DNA from: Adenophora triphylla var. japonica
Taxonomy: Eukaryota > Streptophyta > Magnoliopsida > Asterales > Campanulaceae
DNA: 64,000 nt
NCBI GenBank assembly: GCA_022495995.1
Contig: JAFEMH010003614.1
Span: forward strand, 186,001 to 250,000
Direction of reading: 5' to 3'
This document shows, piece by piece, positions 55,127 to 64,000 of this stretch. Each line of letters starts with the position of its first letter. Position 1 is the stretch's first letter. Position numbers and translations under genes: made by a program. The notes below the pieces were generated by a model, which was given only the letters and a program-made list of their open reading frames with translations, ran no database searches and was not told the origin of the DNA.

Positions 55127-58100
55127 TCAATTTTAACAAATTGGAAACCTCCCTCGATTTCAACCTCAGAAATATATAAAGATAAAGGAATATTTGATTT
55201 CAAATCTAGATTAGCAATTAAAGTAAAAGAAAAAGTAATCCCTTTATATTCCAATAATCAAACCATGAGTCTATTTTCAAAATCTTCAATTAGAAAATAT
55301 ATATCACAAGGATATAGATTCCTACACATAGGACTAGTACAAGTTGCAATTAAACCATTAACAATGGAAGGACTAGATACAAGTATACAAGTAACCTTAA
55401 GAGATGCAAGACATTTAAATTATGTAGACTCTTTATTAGGAGCAATAGAAACAAGCCTAACAAATGGACCAATACATTTTAACACATATCCCAATTTCAC
55501 AATATCTCTGACAGATCCACATATAATGAAAATATTAACCCTAGATATTTTAACCCATAATTATCATATGCAAGTAGGTTCTCATATTTATGAAATATTT
55601 TGTAGACTTCAATACAAAGTAATGAATACTGGACTCTGTCCAAATGCTTTTAATAGAAGCAAGACTACCGGAGAAACGGTTTTTTGGGAAATTGATCATA
55701 CAAAAGCAAATATAACTATTCCTAAAACAATCAAATGGAGTGAAATAACTCTGCCAGAAAAATGGACTTATCCGGCAAAAACTGTACCAGACACAAGTGC
55801 GAAAAATAAGCAGACAAGTGAATTAGAACAAGTCACACAATACGTAGATGGTTCAGTAGAACTAAAATTCAAAAGAACACAATCTTTAAACAGAAACAAA
55901 AATCTTAATTTTAATATACCAGCCAGAAGATCCACTTCAGGAATAGGTGAATTCCAACAAAGAAATAATTCACAAAACAATCAACCAATTTTAGAATCAG
56001 AAATTGAAACAGAAAATGTATATGAAGCCAATAATATTGGCATAAAAAGAGATGGAAATTTTACCCATCCATATGAAGAGAGCAATTTCACATTAAATAT
56101 GATAAAAAATGAATTTAGATTAAATAAAAAGGTTTTAAGAGAAGAATTCCAAAGCGAAGAAAATAATAAAAATAGAGAATTATTCTTTAAAACATATAAT
56201 GAAAAAGAACAAAAAATAATTAAAGAAGCATATTATGACTTATGTAAAATACAAGAAATACATATACCATTCTTTGAATTCCTAAACAATAAATACCTAT
56301 ACAAACTAAATCCAATAACTCAAAACCTTAAAAAATGGTATAAAGTAACAGCAAACAACCTACCAAGTAATGAATTCTATGAAAGTGAAAGACCTCCGCT
56401 TGAACCAGCCTATTTTTGTAAAAATGGAATCACACATGGAATTTTACCAATAGTCCACCCTGACCAAATAGAAGAAAGACTAACGAAAGACTTACATTTG
56501 CAAAATAATTGGACAAATTTATCAATACATACAATAGGACAACAATTGGACAGAGTAGAAAACAAAATAGATATTGTTACAAATGATATAACAATGGTAA
56601 AAGAAGAAGTAGATGGTCTTACAACACAAACAGAATTTCCTACCCCAATTAATAAACAACCAGAAACAGGAATAATATCCAAAAGATACACAGAATATGC
56701 TGAATTATATAATAAAACACCTTCAAACAGAAAGGAAAAAACATCAACCTCATATAATAAACAGATACCACCTTCAGAAAATCCATTTAAAATGTCCGGT
56801 GTTAGACCAACCTTACATGATCCCATAAATAATTTAATGCAAAACATAGATGCATACATAAGAGTAAAAAAGGAAACAAGTACAAGTGACAACAAAACCA
56901 TTAGAGTATTAACAGAATATAATGAACAATCAACATCTGAATCAGAATCCATCCTTGATTCTGAAAATTATGAAATAGACAATAAAGATAAACTAATACA
57001 AGCTATTCAAGGTTTTTATAAAAAAGAGGCGGATGATTTAGAAATAATAGGAAATCAACAAAAATCTTACAATGCAAAAAATATTTATGAATGGAACATT
57101 GATGGATTAAGTGAAATGGAAATTATTAATAAAACGAAAGAAATGATAATTGTAGGAAATATTTACAAAACACAAAATATTACAGAAAGACAAGCCACAG
57201 AAAATATAATCTTAGGTTTCACAGGACAGTTACGTACCTGGTGGGATAAATTATTAGGAGAAGAAATAAAATTATTAAAACAAAGTAATCTAGAATTACA
57301 AAAATCACAAAAAGAATTAGAAGCAAAAGTAACAATACATGAAATTAAAAAACAAATAAGTGCGACTTATAAAGGAGAACCCTCCAAAAATTTAGATAAA
57401 AAACCCTCTAAAAAATTAGATGAACAATTTCAAAACCCTTTTGGGAAAGACAAAGGAATAATAATAAAAACTAGAGAAAATACGGAAACAGAAACATCCT
57501 CTTCAACAGAAACAGACACAGAAGGAAGTCTATATGCAATAAATAAAGTTAGGTTTCAAAAATGGTATGTCACCATAAAAATAACAATAGGAACCTTCCA
57601 ATATGAAGGAATAGCCATGCTAGACTCAGGAGCAGATCTAAACTGTATAGAGCAGGGCATAATACCCTCCAAATATTTTATTAAAACAAAACAAAACCTC
57701 TCAGCAGCAAACTCTTCCTTATTAAAAGTTAAATATAAAATACCAGAAGCTCACATATGTAATAATAACATTTGTTTTAAAACAAGTTTAATACTTGTAA
57801 AAGATTTAAATACAAGAGTAATATTAGGAAATCCTTTCCTACAAATGTTATATCCCTTTAAAGTATCCAAACAAGGAGTAGAAACAAAAATATTAGGACA
57901 AAAAATAATATTTAAATTCATATATCCAGTTTCTACCCATGATGTTAATAATGTACAAAAAGCAAACATAACAAAAATAAACTCATTACAAAAACAAATT
58001 GAATTCTTAAAAGAAGACTTACATAATACAAAGTTAGAAGAAAAATTGCAATCAGAAGAATGCAAAATTAAAATTGAAAAGATATTAGAAAAATTTGAGA

Positions 58101-59490
58101 AAACCTTATGTTCTGACCTACCCACAGCTTTTTGGGAAAGAAAGAAACATGTCATAACATTACCATACGAAAAAGAATTTAATGAAAGAATGATTCCAAC
58201 TAAAGCAAGACCAATTCAAATGAACCAAGAATTATTAGAATATTGTAAGAAAGAAATAAAAGAATTATTAGATAAAAAATTAATAAGGAAAAGCAAATCA
58301 CCATGGTCATGCTCTGCTTTCTATGTCACAAAAAATGCAGAGATTGAGAGAGGAGCTCCAAGGTTAGTGATAAATTATAAACCATTAAACACAGCCTTAA
58401 AATGGATTAGGTATCCAATCCTAATAAACAAGATTTATTAAAAAGACTGCATAATGCATCAATATTTTCAAAATTTGATATGAAATCAGGATTTTGGCAA
58501 ATCCAAATAGCGTAACAAGATAGATACAAAACAGCATTCACAGTACCATTCGGACAATACGAATGGAATGTAATGCCATTTGGGTTAAAAAATGCACCAA
58601 GTGAATTTCAAAAAATCATGAATGAAATATTTAACCCTTACACATTTATTATAGTTTACATAGATGATGTTTTAGTTTTTAGTAAAGATTTAGGACAACA
58701 TGAAAAACATCTAAACATATTTTACAAAACAATGATAAAAAATGGACTGGTTTTATCTAAACCTAAGATAAAGTTATATCAAACAAAAATAAGGTTCTTA
58801 GGTCATGAAATAACCAATAACACAATAATACCTATCCAAAGATCAATAGACTTTGCGGACAAATTTCCAGATGAAATAAAAGACAAAACTCAATTACAAA
58901 GGTTTTTAGGATCGTTAAACTACATAGCTGATTTTCTTCCAAAGATAAGACAAATCTGCAAACCTCTTTATGACAGATTAAAGAAAAACCCAAAACCTTG
59001 GACAAAAGAACACACTAATGTAATAAAACAAATTAAGTTATATGTAAAACAATTACCCTGTTTAACAATATGTGATCCAAACGCACCAAAAACAGTATCT
59101 ACAGACGCTTCAGACATAGGATATGGAGGAATATTAACTCAAGAAATTAATGGAAAAATCCATATAATAAGGTATTATTCAGGAATATGGAATGAAACCC
59201 AATCCAAATATTCCACAATAAAAAAGGAAATTCTTTCCATAGTATTATGCATAACAAAATTTCAAGACGACTTACTTAATCAAAAATTCCTTTGTTAAAG
59301 TAGGCGCCAAAAATTTGCTAAAGATGTTCTACAAAAAGACGTAAAAAATTTAGCTGCAAAACAAATATTTGCCAGATGGCAAGCATTATTATCAATTTTG
59401 ATTTTGAAATTATTCATATTGCAGGAAAAGACAATTCAATCCCAGATTTCCTAACTAGAGAATTCCTACAAGGAAATAATGGAAAACCTT
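55127..59490 (+). pseudogene. Pararetroviral polyprotein: MP, CP-like, protease, RT, RNase H
   Basis: The frame is open from 55127, upstream of the first ATG (55265), so the natural N-terminus may be truncated at the poly-T border. From the ATG: residues 1-190 movement-protein-like; capsid-like segment around 640-665 (RTWWDKLL); aspartic protease DSGAD at about 786; RT from about 970 (KSPWSCSAF), with YIDDV near 58657; RNase H with STDAS near 59098. The CCHC zinc knuckle expected between the capsid and protease is absent, apparently through an in-frame deletion. Breaks: frameshift near 58420, stop at 58513-58515, and stop plus frame loss near 59298. The RNase H end continues in another frame to the next ORF. 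Confidence 0.85.
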
Positions 59491-59973
59491 AAAAAACAAA
59501 AATTAGAAACAGGATCTTCATCCCAACAAATATTATCACCAAGACAAAAATTCTACCAAGATACAATCCAGATGACTATTGACCAACAAAAACCAGTACA
59601 ATGGCATATGAAAATAGATGGTCAAGATACAATCCAGATGACTATTGACCAACAAAAACCAGTACAATGGCATATGAAAATAGATGGTCAACTCATATAT
59701 CTGAACAACATAAATTATTTAAAATATTGTTTTCAAAAAACAGATGTACTACTTCAAGAAAGTAAAAACATAAGGACAAAAATTCCAATTAGTAAAATAG
59801 CAGAACTTAGATGGCACATCATGGATTTAGAAGAACTCTTAGAAAATGATTTTGCTCAAAAATACAAACCCTCTATAAATGCGAATATTGCAGCATTAAA
59901 AAGAATAATAAAATGTATTGAAAGTAATCATATTGGAAACTCTAGACAAAATCCTTTACTAATACCAGATTAA
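59479..59973 (+). CDS. Pararetroviral downstream ORF, 164 aa
   Basis: Intact frame starting at the end of the polyprotein region. It contains a perfect 66-bp tandem duplication (59560-59625, 59626-59691), so 22 residues including VQWHMKIDG appear twice. The rest is hydrophilic with no motif I recognise. Function unknown. Confidence 0.55.
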   Translation: MENLKKQKLETGSSSQQILSPRQKFYQDTIQMTIDQQKPVQWHMKIDGQDTIQMTIDQQKPVQWHMKIDGQLIYLNNINYLKYCFQKTDVLLQESKNIRTKIPISKIAELRWHIMDLEELLENDFAQKYKPSINANIAALKRIIKCIESNHIGNSRQNPLLIPD

Positions 59974-59977
59974 TTTC

Positions 59978-60244
59978 ATGTTCACAGGAATTGGCACAAT
60001 GATATATTATATGGAATCTTTTAAACTACTCAAAAGAAAAGAGGATAGATTACTAAAAGAAATTAAAGATCTCGAAAAAAGAATAATAGAAGAAAGGAAA
60101 AGAGATCCCTATTATCCTCTCAATTATCATATTTGGACCTCTTTAGAAATAGCATTACAAAATACATTATGGTATAAAAGACAAAGTCTTAAATTAGTTC
60201 ATATTGAACTTAATTTCCTTTGGCTAAAAAATATTACGGGATAA
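59978..60244 (+). CDS. Small pararetroviral ORF, 88 aa, coiled-coil-like
   Basis: Starts four bases after the previous stop. It has a Lys/Glu-rich heptad-like segment (FKLLKRKEDRLLKEIKDLEK) followed by an aromatic C-terminus. The tight spacing suggests translation from the same polycistronic RNA. Function unknown. Confidence 0.5.
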   Translation: MFTGIGTMIYYMESFKLLKRKEDRLLKEIKDLEKRIIEERKRDPYYPLNYHIWTSLEIALQNTLWYKRQSLKLVHIELNFLWLKNITG

Positions 60245-60259
60245 TTATCTTTTTGCAGG

Positions 60260-61648
60260 ATGTTTTCAAACCCTATGGAGAAAAATAAAGATAAGAAACC
60301 CTTATTTACCATTGTTCCTCCTCCTACAAAATCTCCAATTTTCATCCCTGATAAATCACCAAAAATAGAAAACAAATTTACAGTCCTGGCAACTTTGCCC
60401 CAACCATCTTCATCCTCAATAGGATTCCCTTTAGGGCCACCATCACAAAAGACTTACAAAACATCTCTCAAAGCAGAATGTCCCCAACCATCAAGCCCAC
60501 ATTTACCTCTACCATGTCCAAGCCCAAAACAGAAACTAACACCACCCCCTTTTTATAAACAAATAGTTCCCAGCCCAAGCCCAAAACAGACTCCTCCAAC
60601 TGTTTATACCTACAAATCATTTGAAGAATTCATCTGTGTCATTGAACCAGAGTATTTTGAAAATAATTCTAATTGGCATCCTTACCAGATTTCACAATGC
60701 CTCCTTCCAGAAACCCACAATTATCTACCTGACAACTTTACCAAATCCCAATTTTTTTATGAAAAAATTTTGATTCAAACAAAATCAGCCACCTTCCAAT
60801 ACTCGACTGATCATCTAGACACGTCCAAAGTCAGATATTGTAAGGTCCAGATTTTAAAAATCTTATCTGTATCGGACTGGGGCCTAAAGCCCAATGAAGC
60901 TAAAGATTTGCATTTTCAAAATGGGTCATCCCGATTCAATTATTGGGATTATATTACAGCCTGGTCACGGGCTTTTCTTAAGCAAAACAAATCTTTTTCC
61001 CTATCATATTTTTTCTACTTCTCACCACAATTTTCCTTTCCTACCCCATTCTGGTTTCAAATATGGTGGAAAAATTTTGGACTGGACAAAACAATAGTTC
61101 CTAATGATGTACAGATAGCCTTCGACCATTGGTCAAAAAATTCCATATATCCAGAACCTTTTGAACAATCTCCTCTATGGTCCTTATTCTGTCATACTTT
61201 CCAGGTCCCTTGGATTTTCATGACAGAATTTGATCTAAAGGAAAAACAAATATGTGACTGTGCCCATGGGCAACAAAAGTGTGAGTGTGTAAGGAAAACA
61301 ATTCTTCCCACTTTGATCCGAAAACATAAGATAAAATGGTGGGAGAAAACTGAAATATGCAAATGCAGACAATTTGGCTAAGGGTCAACGATTATTTCAA
61401 ACGAAACACAAAATTCCTCAAAATGTTCCACCCAAACAAATCCGAGAAAAACGAAGAATTCCTTCAAAAGAAACAACGAGATCATGGCACAGATGGCTCA
61501 GTGTTCCAATCAGACAGACTTTGAAAGATTAATGAACCAGCTCAGTGACGAAGGAAGCGGCTCATCATCAACAATGCCAGAAGATGAATTTTACAACAAT
61601 GAAGACATATTCACTCAGCCAATCCAGGAGCTCGAACTGGATCTTTGA
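60260..61648 (+). pseudogene. Pararetroviral ORF with Pro-rich and Trp-rich domains
   Basis: Open from ATG 60260 to a stop at 61379-61381. The N-terminal 120 residues are Pro/Ser-rich with repeated PSPKQ motifs. A conserved-looking Trp/Phe-rich domain follows (FPTPFWFQIWWKNFGLD), then a Cys cluster (CDCAHGQQKCECV) and a basic segment. Comparison with the inverted copy shows that the protein once extended further: similar text continues in other frames to about 61648. I do not know its function. Confidence 0.6.
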
Positions 61649-61674
61649 AATCAATTACAACAGCAAACATGTCA

Positions 61675-63326
61675 GCATCCAAACAAAAGATGAACAGGAA
61701 AGCAGCCAGACAAAACAATATGGTGACCCCCACCATAATTGACAAATCAGAGAAAGACAAAGAAAAGGGCATCCCACAGTAAAGTCACAGTGAAGCCGCC
61801 CCGACATATGGAATCCACTTTCTCAGTGGATGACAATTTATTTTGTAAATATATGTATTAGTCTAAAGTTGTGGATCCCTCTAAAAGAGGACAAATGCGT
61901 ACCGAACATGTGGCGCGATCCACTACTCCCCCTTCGAATATAAATAAGAAACTCTCCTCACTTAGGAGGTAGGTTTTGGTTTTTGATAGTTTTTTTTTTC
62001 AGTTTCCACATCTTCCCCTTCTCTCTAGATATCTCTCTACCCCTGAACCATCCACTGTATCCAACCATCCACTGTACAATTCTTGTAAATTACGAAGAGA
62101 TACATAAATAAAGAAGTAAGTTATTCTTATTATTCTGAGTTCTTTATTCTTTATTTTCATATGCTCTTTTAGTAAAAGAGACTTTTAAATAAATGAGGTA
62201 TATCGGTCGGAAACCAGGTAGCGTCAAGGTGTCCCAGAGACACTTTTGAGTTGGAGGTTTTTATCCTCACTCATCGCGGCTTTATAATATTCAAAAATTT
62301 ATAAAGTGTGTGCCGGGTAGAACAAAGACCACGTACCTTAGAAATAAAAAAGTCAAATTTACTATTAGAAAAAAGTCAAAATTACTGTTTTACTGTAGCA
62401 ATAGCAATTCCATGAATTTTCCTTTAAGATTAATATATTTTTATTAGTCATCTTTATTATTCTCATGCTTTGCCTAAGTTTAGATCGATCCTTTGCCAAA
62501 ATAAGCAAAGGATCGATCTAAACTTAGGCAAAGCATGAGAATAATAAAGATGACTAATAAAAATATATTAATCTTAAAGGAAAATTCATGGAATTGCTAT
62601 TGCTACAGTAAAACAGTAATTTTGACTTTTTTCTAATAGTAAATTTGACTTTTTTATTTCTAAGGTACGTGGTCTTTGTTCTACCCGGCACACACTTTAT
62701 AAATTTTTGAATATTATAAAGCCGCGATGAGTGAGGATAAAAACCTCCAACTCAAAAGTGTCTCTGGGACACCTTGACGCTACCTGGTTTCCGACCGATA
62801 TACCTCATTTATTTAAAAGTCTCTTTTACTAAAAGAGCATATGAAAATAAAGAATAAAGAACTCAGAATAATAAGAATAACTTACTTCTTTATTTATGTA
62901 TCTCTTCGTAATTTACAAGAATTGTACAGTGGATGGTTGGATACAGTGGATGGTTCAGGGGTAGAGAGATATCTAGAGAGAAGGGGAAGATGTGGAAACT
63001 GAAAAAAATTATCAAAAACCAAAACCTGCCTCCTAAGTGAGGAGAGTTTCTTATTTATATTACAAGGGGGAGTAGTGGATCGCGCCACATGTTCGGTGCG
63101 CATTTGTCCTCTTTTAGAGGGATCCACAACTTTTGACTAATACATATATTTACAAAATAAATTGTCATCCACTGAGAAAGTGGATTCCATATGTCGGGGC
63201 GGCTTCACTGTGACTTCACTGTGAGATGCCCTTTTCTTTGTCTTTCTTTGATTTGTCAATTATGGTGGGGGTCACCATATTGTTTTGTCTGGCTGCTTTC
63301 CTGTTCATCTTTTGTTTTGGAATTGG
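61675..63326. repeat. Near-perfect viral palindrome with 8-base spacer
   Basis: Left arm 61675-62496 and right arm 62505-63326 are almost exact reverse complements around CAAAATAA (62497-62504). Position x pairs with about 125001 minus x. They cover the promoter, the leader and the downstream T-rich segment. Beyond the arms the two copies still match but with clearly more differences. Confidence 0.93.
61939..61947 (+). promoter_or_regulatory. TATA box of the pararetroviral promoter
   Basis: TATAAATAA downstream of a promoter-like region (61780-61930) containing GGATGACAATTTA-type sequence. The inverted copy has its counterpart near 63062, slightly altered. Confidence 0.65.
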
Positions 63327-64000
63327 TGGGTGCTGACCTTTGCTGATGAGTTGCTGATGTAGTCATCCTCATAGGTCTCCTTCTAGCTCCTGGTTGGGCT
63401 GGGTGAAGATGTCTTCATTGTTGTAGAAATCATCTCTGGCATTGTTGACGATGAGCAACTTCCTTAGTCACTGAGTTGGTTCATTAATCTTTCAAAATCT
63501 GTCTGATTGGAACACTGGGCCATCTGTGCCATGATCTGTTGTTTCTTTTGGAGGAATTCTTCGTTTTTCTGGATTTGTTTGGGTGGAACATTTTTGAGGA
63601 ATTTTGTGTTTTGTTTGAAATAATTGTTGACCCCAGTCAAATTGTATCTGCATATTTTAGTTTTCTCCCACCATTTGATCTTATGTTTTCGGATCAAAGT
63701 GGGAAGAATTGTTTTCCTTACACACTCACACTTTTGTTGCCCATACACTCACACTTTTGTTGCCCATAGGCAACCATTTGTAAACCCATTTGTACACACT
63801 CATACATTTGTTCCTCCTTTAGGTCAAATTCTGTCATGAAAATCCAAAGGACCTATAAGTTATGACAAAATTGGGCCCAAATGGGGGATTGATCAATTTC
63901 CTCTGGATAAGTAAATATTTGGCCCAGAGATTGAAGGCCTGTTTTTGTAGAATTTGTAAACATCCTGGTAGGCCATTATCCTGTAATATTAGCATGCAAG
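63327..64000 (-). pseudogene. Second pararetroviral copy, end of the Trp-rich ORF
   Basis: The minus strand corresponds to the C-terminal half of the ORF at 60260-61648. 63748-63464 reads QQKCECVRKTILPTLIRKHK and continues to NQTDFERLMNQLSD before a stop. Upstream (63760-64000) the frame is broken, and a 25-base unit around CACACTTTTGTTGCCCATA is duplicated. Protein identity to the first copy is much lower here than in the leader. Confidence 0.75.

Larger units (their letters stand above)
55127..64000. mobile_element. Endogenous pararetrovirus (Caulimoviridae), inverted pair
   Basis: The plus copy holds, in order, the polyprotein, three downstream ORFs, a promoter and a leader. At 62496-62505 it meets a second copy in inverted orientation that continues past the window. 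There are no LTRs and no integrase, as expected of integrated pararetroviruses. The genus is unresolved; ORFs downstream of the pol region recall florendoviruses more than single-ORF petuviruses. It is decayed and not an intact virus. Confidence 0.88.

Noticed and set aside
56410..56952. 180-codon hydrophobic minus-strand frame that might suggest a membrane protein
   Set aside because: Antisense of the AT-rich viral polyprotein; hydrophobicity comes from complementing Lys/Asn/Glu codons.

Overview
The window looks like a eudicot plant chromosome segment made almost entirely of transposable elements. The evidence is Ty1/copia, Ty3/gypsy, CACTA, hAT and Mutator-like elements, Stowaway-type MITEs with CTCCCTCCGTCCC ends, plant GT-AG introns, an endogenous Caulimoviridae provirus and one extensin gene. 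I cannot name the species. No prokaryotic operons, rRNA or tRNA genes were seen.

Layout. 1-15382: 3' part of a Sirevirus-like Ty1/copia element (reverse transcriptase/RNase H remnant, envelope-like ORF, polypurine tract, 3' LTR). Its envelope-like ORF is split by a 7.6 kb CACTA element (5542-13127, TSD TCT). 16040-26609: a four-level nest. A degenerate hAT element contains a Mutator-like element (17454-25782, 9-bp TSD with one mismatch). That contains a 7.0 kb CACTA element (17716-24718, TSD GGT), which contains a Stowaway MITE (18321-18630, TA). The Mutator-like element carries a patatin-like gene fragment, and the inner CACTA carries glutamate-receptor-like exon fragments in non-native order.

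26610-31605: gypsy LTR remnants and MITEs. 31606-36908: a Stowaway MITE split by a nearly complete copia retrotransposon (31702-36727) whose LTRs carry repeated GC palindromes. 37694-38156 and 54407-54820: two copies of an unusual foldback element built from nested perfect palindromes. 38800-42780: decayed gypsy-type (PF04195-like) transposon gene. 42860-49130: Tat/Ogre-like gypsy remains, with an antisense intron-containing plant-mobile-domain gene, hypervariable tandem repeats, an LTR and a primer-binding site. 49090-50435: a separate minus-strand gypsy gag.

51794-54156 (minus) is the only convincing host gene, a classical extensin with signal peptide and TATA box; its reading frame shifts once in the repeat. 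55127-64000 holds an endogenous pararetrovirus with a polyprotein (movement, capsid-like, protease, RT, RNase H), three downstream ORFs and a promoter. It is joined tail-to-tail to a second, inverted, partly diverged copy, giving arms near-identical for about 0.8 kb on each side of an 8-base spacer.

Most coding remnants carry stops, frameshifts or internal deletions. The genes do not form a shared pathway; the window is a record of nested insertions, gene-fragment capture and decay around one cell-wall gene.
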